From positions 97,072 through 161,071 of the forward strand of contig CAJOFH010000001.1 in assembly GCA_905233845.1 (NCBI GenBank): a stretch of DNA of 64,000 nucleotides. The letters run 5' to 3'. The notes under the pieces were generated by a model that saw only the letters and a program-made list of their open reading frames with translations, was not told where the DNA came from and did no database searches. Position 1 is the stretch's first letter, and the number at the start of each line of letters is the position of its first letter. Below, piece by piece: positions 27,590 to 36,534 of this stretch. Both the position numbers and the translations under genes were made by a program. Source of the DNA: an uncultured Muribaculaceae bacterium. GTDB lineage: Bacteria; Bacteroidota; Bacteroidia; Bacteroidales; Muribaculaceae.

Positions 27590-29995
27590 ATGGCCGAAGA
27601 AGTAAACAAACAATATCCAGCAGCCACAAAAAACGAGGATTTTGAGAAAATTCGCGAGTGGCTATATCTGTGCTTATCGCGCTGGTATTGGTTCGCACTG
27701 TCGCTGATCATTGCTTTTGGATTGGCGTTGCTTTACCTGCTTGTCACAACACCGTCCTATACTCGAAAGATGTCGATATTAATTAAGGACGAAGATAAGA
27801 ATCGCTCTTTGTCTAGTGAGTTCAGCCAATTCTCTGATATGGGTTTGGTAGCAGGCAAAACAAATCTCTACAACGAGATGATAACCTTGGCGTCACCTTC
27901 CTATATGCTCGATGTGGTTCAAGATTTGCATCTCGACTTCAACTATAAGACTGATGGTCGTTTCCATGAGCTCACTCTTTATGGCAAAAACCAGCCTGTG
28001 GTTGTGTCATTGCCTGAAATTGAGCCTGATGATTATGCGTCTTTCACTCTTTTCCTAAAACCAAACAATGTGATTGAAATGACTGATTTTCATGATAAAG
28101 ATCATGAAACTGCTCTCACAAAAGTGGTTAAGGGTGAGATTGGAAAAGCTGTGAAAACCCCCATTGGAACAATTCTTGTCACTCCTACTCAGCATTATGT
28201 TGGGAAATTTGATACACCAATTAGAGTGTCTAAAAACCGTATTTCGGATGTCGCAAACAATTATGCAAGTCGACTTGTGATTGACTTGAATCAAGAGCGT
28301 GCTTCGGTCGTTGATGTGGCTTTGAGTGATGTGAGCATCGAACGTGCTGAAAATATATTGAACAAATTGTTTGAAGTATATAACAACAAATGGGTTGAGG
28401 ATATCAATAAGCAGGCTATTAGCACTAGCAAGTTTATTGATGAGGAATTAAGAACAATTGAAAGTCAGCTTGGCCATGTAGATCAAAATATCGCTCAGCA
28501 GAAACAAGAGAATGGAGCACCAGATTTGGGTGTTGCTACACAGATCAACCTCAATAAGGTGGAGAACGCAAGTGCTCAGCTCTTGGAAATTGACAACCAA
28601 ATATACATGGCTAAAATGATTAAGGACCAGTTGTCTTCTTCCGACTTTGAAGTGTTGCCAGCCAATTCTGGTATTGAGAATTCGGCGGTTGCGTCACAGA
28701 TAAAAGACTATAACGATAGGGTGATGCAACGAAACAACTTGCTTGAGAACAGTGGCATTAATAACCCTCTTGTACAAGACCTTGACGAACAACTGAGGGC
28801 TACAAGAGATGCGATTATAACCTCACTGAACACGGTTATCTCTACTCTTGGTGATAAGAAGAAAAGTTTAGAGGCAACAAAGACTGAGACAGTGAATAAG
28901 ATTGAGGCAAGTCCTGTTCAAGCTAAGGAGTTGTTGACTGATGAGCGTCAACAAAAGGTGAAAGAACAACTTTACCTTTTCTTGCTACAAAAACGAGAGG
29001 AGAACCAACTTTCGAAGGCTTATACTGCCTACAACACCAAGATGCTTAATCCACCATCAGGCTCACGTACTCCGACTTCGCCAGTGAAGCTTAATGTGAT
29101 GATTATTGCAATGGTCCTGGGTATTCTCATTCCTATGTTGCTATTGTTCATTGTCAACAATATGAATACTAAGGTTAAAGGACGTAAAGATATTGAGGAA
29201 CTCAGCCTGCCATTCATCGGAGAGATTCCATTGTCTTATCGCAAGCGTAAAGGTTTGTTGTCGATATTCAACCGTTTTAAGAAAGAGGTTCGAGAAATTG
29301 TTGTTCAGGAGAAGAATAGCAACAATATTAATGAGGCGTTCCGCGTTGTTCGTACAAACCTTGAGTTTGTGCTTGGTAAAGACCACAAGGTAGCAATGTT
29401 CACATCTTCGAATGTGGGCTCTGGTAAAACATTTATTTCTACAAACTTGGCTACTAGTTTTGCTATCAAAGGCAAGAAGACGTTGCTTGTTGACCTTGAC
29501 TTGCGTAAAGCTTCGATGTCTACATTTGTAGACTCTCCACAACGTGGTATTTCTGACTATCTCAATGGGCAATATACTAATATTGATGATGTGATGGTTA
29601 AGCAGCGCATACATAAGAATCTTGATGTGTTGCCTGTTGGTACGATACCTCCCAACCCCACAGAGTTACTCTTTAGCGAGCGCTTGTCTTCGTTGCTGAA
29701 GGTGATGAGAGAGAAGTATGACTTGATAATTGTCGACTGTCCTCCAATTGATATTGTTGCTGATGCGTCTATTGTCAATGATTTGGTCGATGTGACTGTA
29801 TATGTCCTTCGTTCGGGGCTTATGGATCGCCAGATGCTTCCAGAGGTGGAGAAATTCTATACCGAGAAGCGTTTCAACAACATGGTGTTGTTGCTTAACG
29901 GTACTACCGAGGAATCGAATGGTTATGGCTATCGTCGCTATGGATATGGTTATGGCTATGGTGGCTATGGAAATAATAAGAAAAAAAGAAAATAA
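27590..29995 (+). CDS. Wzc-like chain-length regulator and BY-kinase
   Basis: An 801-residue inner-membrane protein that controls polymer length and export. Two membrane segments flank the periplasmic Wzz domain: about residues 33-53 (WFALSLIIAFGLALLYLLV) and 505-525 (VMIIAMVLGILIPMLLLFIV). Coiled-coil helices fill much of 270-450. The cytoplasmic BY-kinase domain has Walker A SSNVGSGKTFISTNLA (about 605), Walker A' LLVDLDLRKAS and Walker B LIIVDCPPIDIVAD. It ends in a Tyr-rich tail (GYGYRRYGYGYGYGGYG) that would be the autophosphorylation cluster, then Lys residues. It is a fused Wzc type, not the split form of Gram-positives. Confidence 0.93.
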   Translation: MAEEVNKQYPAATKNEDFEKIREWLYLCLSRWYWFALSLIIAFGLALLYLLVTTPSYTRKMSILIKDEDKNRSLSSEFSQFSDMGLVAGKTNLYNEMITLASPSYMLDVVQDLHLDFNYKTDGRFHELTLYGKNQPVVVSLPEIEPDDYASFTLFLKPNNVIEMTDFHDKDHETALTKVVKGEIGKAVKTPIGTILVTPTQHYVGKFDTPIRVSKNRISDVANNYASRLVIDLNQERASVVDVALSDVSIERAENILNKLFEVYNNKWVEDINKQAISTSKFIDEELRTIESQLGHVDQNIAQQKQENGAPDLGVATQINLNKVENASAQLLEIDNQIYMAKMIKDQLSSSDFEVLPANSGIENSAVASQIKDYNDRVMQRNNLLENSGINNPLVQDLDEQLRATRDAIITSLNTVISTLGDKKKSLEATKTETVNKIEASPVQAKELLTDERQQKVKEQLYLFLLQKREENQLSKAYTAYNTKMLNPPSGSRTPTSPVKLNVMIIAMVLGILIPMLLLFIVNNMNTKVKGRKDIEELSLPFIGEIPLSYRKRKGLLSIFNRFKKEVREIVVQEKNSNNINEAFRVVRTNLEFVLGKDHKVAMFTSSNVGSGKTFISTNLATSFAIKGKKTLLVDLDLRKASMSTFVDSPQRGISDYLNGQYTNIDDVMVKQRIHKNLDVLPVGTIPPNPTELLFSERLSSLLKVMREKYDLIIVDCPPIDIVADASIVNDLVDVTVYVLRSGLMDRQMLPEVEKFYTEKRFNNMVLLLNGTTEESNGYGYRRYGYGYGYGGYGNNKKKRK

Positions 29996-30038
29996 GAAAT
30001 AGAAATAATAATAAACATTATTCTATCTAAGTATATTT

Positions 30039-31244
30039 ATGAAAGCATGTTTTATGGGTTTAGGCTATATTGGCCTTCCTACAGCAATCATCGCAGCAAA
30101 GAATGGTGTTGATGTGACAGGTGTTGATATTAATTCAAAAGTTGTTGCTCAAACCAATAGCGGCCAACTTCATATTGTGGAACCTGGATTGGAAAAACTA
30201 CTTCAGGAAGTGCTTAACGCAGGAACTTTTAGAGCTACTTCCCATCCAGTGGAGAGTGACGCTTATTTCATTGTTGTCCCCACGCCGTTTAAAGGCAATC
30301 ATCAACCCGACATATCTTATGTTGAGAATGCTACTCGAATGGTGATGCCATATCTTAAACCTGGTGATTTGTATGTAATTGAGTCAACATCACCAGTGGG
30401 CACTACCGAAAAGATGGCAGAACTGATTTTTGCAAATCGCCCTGAATTAAAAGGCGCAATTCATATTGCTTACTGCCCGGAACGAGTGTTACCTGGCAAC
30501 GTGATTTATGAGTTGATGAATAATGACCGTGTAATTGGTGGAATTGACGAAGAATCGAGTACTCATGCCATAGAGTTCTATTCTCATTTTGTTAAAGGAC
30601 AGCTGCATCGTACTAATGCTCGCACTGCCGAGCTATGCAAGCTCACGGAGAACTCTAGCCGTGATGTTCAGATTGCATTTGCCAATGAGCTATCGATGAT
30701 TTGTGAACAAGCAGGCATTAACGTGTGGAACCTTATAGAACTTGCTAACAAGCATCCAAGAGTAAACATCCTGCAACCTGGATGTGGTGTTGGCGGGCAC
30801 TGTATTGCCGTTGACCCATATTTCATTACTTCGGCTTATCCCAAGGAGGCAAAAATTATTGCTTCGGCTCGTGAGATAAACAATTATAAGGCTCAGTGGT
30901 GTGCCGAACGAGTAAAGAATGCTATGTTGGAGTTTGAACTTAAGAATAGTCGCAAGCCAGTTGTTGCGATGATGGGACTTGCATTCAAACCCAATATTGA
31001 TGATCTGCGAGAGTCTCCTTCTAAGCGCATCACTACCGAGGTGCTTCAGAGCAAGAATAATGCCGACATACTTGTTGTAGAACCCAATATCAAGGAACAC
31101 AATGTTTTCAAGCTCACTCCATATAAGGAGGCTTATGAGAACGCCGACATTGTAGTGTTCCTTACAGCTCACAATGAGTTTAAGTCTCTTGAGTGGCGCG
31201 ATGACAAGGTGATTCTAGACTTTTGTGGCATCTTTAAGAAATAG
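30039..31244 (+). CDS. wecC: UDP-N-acetyl-D-mannosamine dehydrogenase (WecC-like)
   Basis: NAD-dependent four-electron oxidation of UDP-ManNAc to UDP-ManNAcA. The Rossmann motif is MGLGYIGLPTAIIAAKNG at the N-terminus; the catalytic cysteine lies in GCGVGGHCIAVDPYF (about residue 250); the C-terminal UDP-binding domain has MGLAFKPNIDDLRESPS. The length (401) and these motifs fit WecC better than UDP-glucose dehydrogenase (inference). No WecB epimerase lies in the window, so UDP-ManNAc must come from elsewhere. The WecG-type transferase at the end of this operon is the expected user of the product. The next gene starts immediately after its stop codon. Confidence 0.85.
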   Translation: MKACFMGLGYIGLPTAIIAAKNGVDVTGVDINSKVVAQTNSGQLHIVEPGLEKLLQEVLNAGTFRATSHPVESDAYFIVVPTPFKGNHQPDISYVENATRMVMPYLKPGDLYVIESTSPVGTTEKMAELIFANRPELKGAIHIAYCPERVLPGNVIYELMNNDRVIGGIDEESSTHAIEFYSHFVKGQLHRTNARTAELCKLTENSSRDVQIAFANELSMICEQAGINVWNLIELANKHPRVNILQPGCGVGGHCIAVDPYFITSAYPKEAKIIASAREINNYKAQWCAERVKNAMLEFELKNSRKPVVAMMGLAFKPNIDDLRESPSKRITTEVLQSKNNADILVVEPNIKEHNVFKLTPYKEAYENADIVVFLTAHNEFKSLEWRDDKVILDFCGIFKK

Positions 31245-32414
31245 ATGTTACTGAGCCTTTTGGTATATAGCTTGACCGGTGCAATCCTGTTTTTCTTGGG
31301 ATGGCATGTCAACAAGCGAGAACAACTTCTTAGGTTAGGAGGTGGCACTGAACTGCCATTCTACAGCTGGGAGATTGTGTTATCATTGTTGATTTTTTCC
31401 ATTGTGGCAGGAGCTCGTTATCACACGGGTTATGACCATGCTATGTACCTCGACCAGTATCAACATTTGCAGCAGACTGGCGACTTCAGCCGCCACAATT
31501 TTGAATATGGCTTTGAGTGGATTTCTAAAATCTTTGCTTGGTGCCATATTCATTATTTTTTCTATTTTGCATTCTGGGCTCTATTGCAGATTGGATTCTT
31601 GTATTTTGGCCTTAGACACCACAAGCACTTGTTGTGCTGGGTTGGGTTGGCTATCATGTGTGGATCCTATTTCTTGTCATGGATGAACTCGGTGCGTCAG
31701 AGTGTTGTTGTGTGTATGTTTGTTGCGCTTGTGCCACTTATCAAGGAGAGGAAAATCATTCCTTATTTCTTGATTGTGATTATTGCGTCATTTATTCACA
31801 AATCGGCTCTTTTGCTCTTGCCGGTATTTCTTATATCGTTTGTTAAGTTTGACAATAAGATACCAAACAAGTGGTGGCTTCTTGTTGTGCTTGCTGTTTT
31901 TGTCTTGTTGGGCCTGAAACCATTCTGGGTGGATTATTTCTCTAATTATCAGTGGTTTTTGGACTTGACAGGTTATCAAAATTATGGTAATCTTAACGAC
32001 CCTAATGTCGCAGGCCAGTTTAGAACTCTTAATTGGGGACCAAGTCGCGTGTCGATTCTGCTTGCCAATGTTCTTGTTATTTTGTTCTATGCCGACATGA
32101 AATCTTATTTCAAGGACGACAAGCTGTTGCCTTACTTTTTCTTGCTGGCGTTCATTGGCATGTGCTTAAGCAACTTGTTGATCAACACCTCACATTTCAT
32201 TCTCCGTCCTTTGGATTATTTTACTGTTTTCTATCTGGTAATAGGTGCTTATTTAATGGTTTATTTTATTAGAAACAAAAAATACCCATTAGTAATTGTA
32301 TTGTCTTTATTGTTATATTCCCATTTCTTAGTAAATGTATATAAAGCAGTATATATGCCCTCTGCCACAAATCTGCCCTTTCTTTACCACACATTCTTAA
32401 TACCTACAATTTAA
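31245..32414 (+). CDS. EpsG-family membrane protein, probable O-unit polymerase (Wzy-like), copy 1
   Basis: A 389-residue integral membrane protein with about ten hydrophobic segments. The segment GARYHTGYDHAMYLDQYQ (about residue 50) resembles the EpsG-family pattern in which a short charged motif follows the second or third membrane helix. EpsG and Wzy proteins polymerise undecaprenyl-linked repeats at the periplasmic face. Its ATG abuts the stop codon of wecC. A second EpsG-like gene lies at 33389, so which one polymerises the main chain is open. Confidence 0.7.
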   Translation: MLLSLLVYSLTGAILFFLGWHVNKREQLLRLGGGTELPFYSWEIVLSLLIFSIVAGARYHTGYDHAMYLDQYQHLQQTGDFSRHNFEYGFEWISKIFAWCHIHYFFYFAFWALLQIGFLYFGLRHHKHLLCWVGLAIMCGSYFLSWMNSVRQSVVVCMFVALVPLIKERKIIPYFLIVIIASFIHKSALLLLPVFLISFVKFDNKIPNKWWLLVVLAVFVLLGLKPFWVDYFSNYQWFLDLTGYQNYGNLNDPNVAGQFRTLNWGPSRVSILLANVLVILFYADMKSYFKDDKLLPYFFLLAFIGMCLSNLLINTSHFILRPLDYFTVFYLVIGAYLMVYFIRNKKYPLVIVLSLLLYSHFLVNVYKAVYMPSATNLPFLYHTFLIPTI

Positions 32415-32418
32415 TTTA

Positions 32419-33399
32419 ATGTTAGTTTCAATAATTATACCTGTTTATCGCAGCAGAAAATATATCGAGAAATGTGTCAGGTCGCTTTTGGACCAAACAT
32501 ATAAAAACCTTGAGATAATAATTGTTGATGATTGCGGAAAAGATGGAAGCATCGATGTGATTAAGCGTGTGCTAATCGAGTATCCCGACATGGCTGCAAA
32601 GGTCCGTTTTATTTATCATGAGTTCAACAAGGGCTGTGCCGCAGCTCGTCGTGATGGTATGAAAGAGGCAACAGGTAAATACATCTTGCAGGTTGATAGT
32701 GATGATTATGTCGCTCCAACCATGGTAGAGAAAATGGTGGCAAAAGCACAAGAGGATGATGCCGATATGGTTGTTTGCAATTACTATTATACAACAAATG
32801 ACCGTCGCTCCTTGGTTGAAGTGAATGTGCCCAGCGACAATATAGAGTTCGCATCTAAAGTTCTTCAAGGATATATTCATGCAGGCGCCTGGAACAAGAT
32901 GATGCGTCGCTCAATTCTTAAAGAGCATAATATATATCCAGTAGCAGGCATTAACATGGGTGACGATATGACAATATTGATGCAGGCATTATTTTTTATG
33001 GACAAGATAAGCTATGTTGATGATGCTTTTTATTACTATAATATTAGTGGTAATGAACGTTTGTCACGAAGCATTTATCCGATGGTTAATGACATTAGAC
33101 TGATTAACCTTTTCTCTGAGTTTTTTGAAAAGAATAATATTCAAGAGAAAGAGGTAGACCATGCTTTCGGTTTATTTAAGATTGGTCGTTTAAGCCGCAA
33201 TCTGTTGTTCAATGACTTAGACGAGGTGAATAGAAATCGTGATGTTTATGATGTTAGTAAGCCAAGTCAGGTATTTGCTCATAAACGATTACCACTTCAT
33301 TATAAACTTGTGGCTTTTTTTTATCTTAAGAATTTCATGCCTGGCGTGAAACTGTTGCGTCGACTGATAAGGTTTAAGAAAAACAGAAATGTTCAGTAA
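32419..33399 (+). CDS. Family 2 glycosyltransferase
   Basis: A 326-residue GT-A fold glycosyltransferase. It opens with MLVSIIIPVYRSRKYIEKCV and has the nucleotide-binding segment EIIIVDDCGKDGS, the DxD-type motif LQVDSDDYV (about residue 92) and a GDDMTILMQALF region (about 185) with an acidic catalytic candidate. It would add one sugar to the lipid-linked repeat at the cytoplasmic face; donor and acceptor cannot be told. It starts 4 bases after the previous gene and overlaps the next by 11 bases. Confidence 0.9.
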   Translation: MLVSIIIPVYRSRKYIEKCVRSLLDQTYKNLEIIIVDDCGKDGSIDVIKRVLIEYPDMAAKVRFIYHEFNKGCAAARRDGMKEATGKYILQVDSDDYVAPTMVEKMVAKAQEDDADMVVCNYYYTTNDRRSLVEVNVPSDNIEFASKVLQGYIHAGAWNKMMRRSILKEHNIYPVAGINMGDDMTILMQALFFMDKISYVDDAFYYYNISGNERLSRSIYPMVNDIRLINLFSEFFEKNNIQEKEVDHAFGLFKIGRLSRNLLFNDLDEVNRNRDVYDVSKPSQVFAHKRLPLHYKLVAFFYLKNFMPGVKLLRRLIRFKKNRNVQ

Positions 33400-34621
33400 A
33401 GGCAAGCACATTATATTACAAACGCTTCTTATGCTGGTGTCTCCACTGGCAAGTGCGTTAGTGGCTATTCGTTTTTATAAACGAGGTATATCGCAAATTT
33501 TCTTAGTAATTTTTGCATTCTACTTTGGCATGCATTTCTATCTTGCCAATGATATTACAAACCATTACATTCGCATGCGAATGTATTATTGCGGCAAGTC
33601 GTTTGCCCAAATTTTGAGTAATCCTGATGCACTTGGTAGTGGATTGGATTACTATCATATAGTCCTTAAGTATTTGATCTCAAGGGTCACTGAGTCAAGA
33701 GAGGCTTTTGCTGCAATAAATTGCGCTTTGTATAGTGCTATGTTCCTATTCTTCTTCACTCAGTTTAAGGAGTTTTATAAAAAATTCATGCCAGTGAGTT
33801 GTGGAATTCTACTTCTTTGTGTAGTGTTCACTGTAGAGTTTTATTGGTATCAGGGTGTGAGGTTCTGGATAGGTGTGTTCTATTTTGCTGGTTTTTACCT
33901 TCGTTACGTCAATACCGAGAAAAAAAGATATCTTTTATTTACAGTTGGGTGTGTTTTCTTTCATTATACACTTGTGAATCTACTTGCTATCCTAATAGCA
34001 AACTGGTTGTTGAGTAAGATTTGGGTTTGGTTTAGGGTTATCTTGCTTGGAATCTCATTCATTTATCGAATTATAAGTGTCGATTTTATGGGATGGGTGA
34101 TCAAGAATATTCCTGGTTTAGATTTAGGAAAACGAACAGTGTCCTATATTCATGATGATATGCTTAAACGTGTTGAGAAACTTAGAGCTGAATCCAATAT
34201 TTTCTATGGTTATAGGTCTGAATTAATGGTCTTTTTTGGCGTATTAATTTTGATGGTTTTATGGAGTAGGAGAGTAAAATTCTCAACAAAATATTTGCAG
34301 ATTTTCTTCTTTGCGATGACTATATATACTGTTGTGAATTTTGCATACATTGAGCTTATCTTTTATGACCGTTTTATAAAAATAGGTGTGCTTATGTTCT
34401 ATTCTTTCTTGTTTGTTACTGCATGCCAGAATTATGAGAAATTTAAAGGAGTAAGTCTTATTGTGATGATACTATCGTTTGTTCCTATGTTTTATGCTGT
34501 ACTCACACAGGTAATTGAAATGCGAAATCATTTGTCATTTATAGAGTTATGGTTTGGTAACTTCTTTATGGACTGGAGTGGTGGTATGTCTGATAAATAT
34601 GGCAAGTGGTATATGGATTAA
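33389..34621 (+). CDS. EpsG-family membrane protein (Wzy-like), copy 2
   Basis: A 410-residue polytopic membrane protein of very AT-rich composition with about ten hydrophobic segments. The opening resembles EpsG proteins (SPLASALVAIRFYKRGISQIFLVIFAFYFG), with a periplasmic loop containing DITNHYIRMRMYY. Within a Wzy-dependent operon it is a polymerase candidate; alternatively it could be an O-acetyltransferase-like or glycosyltransfer accessory protein, but no such motif is seen. It overlaps the GT2 gene by 11 bases and the next gene by about 23. Confidence 0.65.
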   Translation: MFSKGKHIILQTLLMLVSPLASALVAIRFYKRGISQIFLVIFAFYFGMHFYLANDITNHYIRMRMYYCGKSFAQILSNPDALGSGLDYYHIVLKYLISRVTESREAFAAINCALYSAMFLFFFTQFKEFYKKFMPVSCGILLLCVVFTVEFYWYQGVRFWIGVFYFAGFYLRYVNTEKKRYLLFTVGCVFFHYTLVNLLAILIANWLLSKIWVWFRVILLGISFIYRIISVDFMGWVIKNIPGLDLGKRTVSYIHDDMLKRVEKLRAESNIFYGYRSELMVFFGVLILMVLWSRRVKFSTKYLQIFFFAMTIYTVVNFAYIELIFYDRFIKIGVLMFYSFLFVTACQNYEKFKGVSLIVMILSFVPMFYAVLTQVIEMRNHLSFIELWFGNFFMDWSGGMSDKYGKWYMD

Positions 34622-35657
34622 TAAAGAGTTAGCATCAAAGGTGCTAACTATTGGTTGCAAGTATATCCCACCTGCTGGTGGGATAGCTCAAGTGTTGTGG
34701 AATTATGACAAATACATCTTCGAGGAATTCAAATTTATTGAGAATTCTCGCAAGAGTAATGCAATTACTAATCTATTTATTGCTATTTTGGCAATTTTGA
34801 AGTTGTTTTATAAATTGCTTGTTGATAAGAAGGTAAAGATTATTCACATTCACACTGCTTCGGAAATAAGCTTTTATCGATCCACATTTTTTCTTCGTGT
34901 TTCCAAATTATTTGGCAAGAATGTAGTAATGCATATTCATGGAGGAGCCTTCAAAAATTATTACAACAATCATAAGATTTTTGTCGAAAAAAACTTGAAG
35001 AAATGTGATAAGATTATTACTCTGTCTCAAGACTGGGTTGATTTCTACTCATCAATTGGTTTTGAATGCTCATGTGTTGAAAATGTTATTCCAGAGCCTG
35101 AAATTTACACAGCAACTAACAGTGACGGACTACTTCACATGCTCTATTTAGGGCTTATTGTTGAACGTAAAGGTATTTATGACTTGCTTGATGTTTTGGT
35201 CGACCACAAACAGGAGTTTGAGGGAAAAATTTTGTTGCACATTGGTGGCAATGGCGAGGTTGAAGAATTGAAAAGCAGAATAAAGTCGCAAGATCTTGAA
35301 GGAATTGTAAAGTATGAAGGTTGGGTTGACAAAGACAAGAAGGTTGAGTTGCTAAATAAATGCGATGTGTTTGTGCTACCTTCTTATGTTGAGGGCTTAC
35401 CCTTGTCTATTTTAGAAGCCATGTCCTATAATATGTTGGTCATTGCAACGCCTGTAGGTGGAATTCCTTCATTGGTCAAAGACAAAGAAAATGGTATCCT
35501 CTTCACTCCAGGTGACAAAGAACAACTCTATAATGTAATCAAAAATGTTGTTCTTAAAGGAATTAAGTTGAATACTAACAATAATATAGTGGTTGAGAAT
35601 TATTATCCTCACAATGTGGCTAAGAAATTGACCCATATCTATCAATCATTGTTATAG
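34599..35657 (+). CDS. Family 4 glycosyltransferase
   Basis: A GT-B fold glycosyltransferase of about 352 residues. The N-terminal half has IPPAGGIAQVLWNYD and a IHIHTASEISFYRS segment. The C-terminal nucleotide-sugar domain has MLYLGLIVERKGIYDLLDVL and the conserved FVLPSYVEGLPLSILEAMSY with the E-x7-E pattern, then TPVGGIPSLV. The start is uncertain: ATG 34599 overlaps the previous gene by 23 bases, ATG 34554 would overlap by 68, and a GTG at 34641 just before LTIGCKYIPP is also possible. Sugar specificity unknown. Confidence 0.87.
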   Translation: MASGIWINKELASKVLTIGCKYIPPAGGIAQVLWNYDKYIFEEFKFIENSRKSNAITNLFIAILAILKLFYKLLVDKKVKIIHIHTASEISFYRSTFFLRVSKLFGKNVVMHIHGGAFKNYYNNHKIFVEKNLKKCDKIITLSQDWVDFYSSIGFECSCVENVIPEPEIYTATNSDGLLHMLYLGLIVERKGIYDLLDVLVDHKQEFEGKILLHIGGNGEVEELKSRIKSQDLEGIVKYEGWVDKDKKVELLNKCDVFVLPSYVEGLPLSILEAMSYNMLVIATPVGGIPSLVKDKENGILFTPGDKEQLYNVIKNVVLKGIKLNTNNNIVVENYYPHNVAKKLTHIYQSLL

Positions 35658-35664
35658 TTTTTTA

Positions 35665-36534
35665 ATGAATCCATTTTTAAAAAAAATAATAAAAAAAGTA
35701 GTTCCATCTTCTAAGCGAAACAAAATAAGGCGCATTAAGCGACATGCTGTTCTTAACATGAAGCATGAAGAGAAATTAACTCTTAATAAAATGCGAAAGA
35801 TTCTGGTAGAAGAATTGGGACTAAGAAAAGGCGACAATGTGATTGTTTCATCGGGATTTGGCAGCCTTAATGCTGACTTTTCTCCACAAGAGTTACTTGA
35901 TCTTTTACAAGAGATTATAACTGAAGATGGATTAATCATGATGCCATACTATCCTCCTGTAAATTCTACTGAATGGGCTGCTAAGCATCAAGTGTTTGAC
36001 ATGAACTCTACAAAGTCTGGAATGGGAGTTTTAACTAATGTTTTTGCTAAGGCTTCTGGCGTTTACATGAGCAAGCATCCAACCAAAGCCGTCTGTGCTT
36101 GGGGTAAATGTGCAAAAGAAATAGTTGAGGGTCACGACAGTGCCACTACACCATTCTATTGGGATTCGCCTTATGGACGCTTATTAAAAATGCATAGCAA
36201 GTCGCTTGGAATTGGCCTGAAGAACATTCCTATTTTTCATTCCTTTGAAGATATTCTTACCGATCCAATTGATTTTTATTACCAAAAGGATAAATATAAA
36301 CTTGAGTTGATTGACAAGGATGGTAACCACAATGTTGTGGAAACTTATGTTCACGACGATAGTGTACTTAATCATTGTATGGCTGCAGGTGATTATGTGC
36401 GTGACCTCAAGTGCAAGTCTTACAGGCGTGTTCCGCTTGATTATAAATTCATGTATGTCATCGACAATGATGACCTATTTGAGGTTTGCAAGGAAAAACA
36501 ATTTGAAATAGGTAATTTAAGGTATAAGCCTTGA
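35665..36534 (+). CDS. Aminoglycoside N3-acetyltransferase-like acyltransferase
   Basis: A 289-residue member of the AAC(3) / antibiotic-NAT family (PF02522). Recognisable segments are LRKGDNVIVSSGFGSL (about residue 52), EDGLIMMPYYPP, GMGVLTNVFAKASGVYMSKHPTKAVCAWGKCA (with the conserved H-P) and TTPFYWDSPYGRLL. The C-terminal His/Asp-containing region (VETYVHDDSVLN) is divergent. In a polysaccharide operon the likely job is acyl transfer from CoA to an amino sugar or amino-acid group of the repeat, not drug resistance (inference). It starts 7 bases after the GT4 gene and its stop overlaps the TTG start of the next gene. Confidence 0.78.
   Translation: MNPFLKKIIKKVVPSSKRNKIRRIKRHAVLNMKHEEKLTLNKMRKILVEELGLRKGDNVIVSSGFGSLNADFSPQELLDLLQEIITEDGLIMMPYYPPVNSTEWAAKHQVFDMNSTKSGMGVLTNVFAKASGVYMSKHPTKAVCAWGKCAKEIVEGHDSATTPFYWDSPYGRLLKMHSKSLGIGLKNIPIFHSFEDILTDPIDFYYQKDKYKLELIDKDGNHNVVETYVHDDSVLNHCMAAGDYVRDLKCKSYRRVPLDYKFMYVIDNDDLFEVCKEKQFEIGNLRYKP

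Noticed and set aside
35665..36534. Aminoglycoside resistance gene
   Set aside because: AAC(3)-like proteins in polysaccharide operons act as biosynthetic acyltransferases; the divergent C-terminus and operon position argue against drug resistance.
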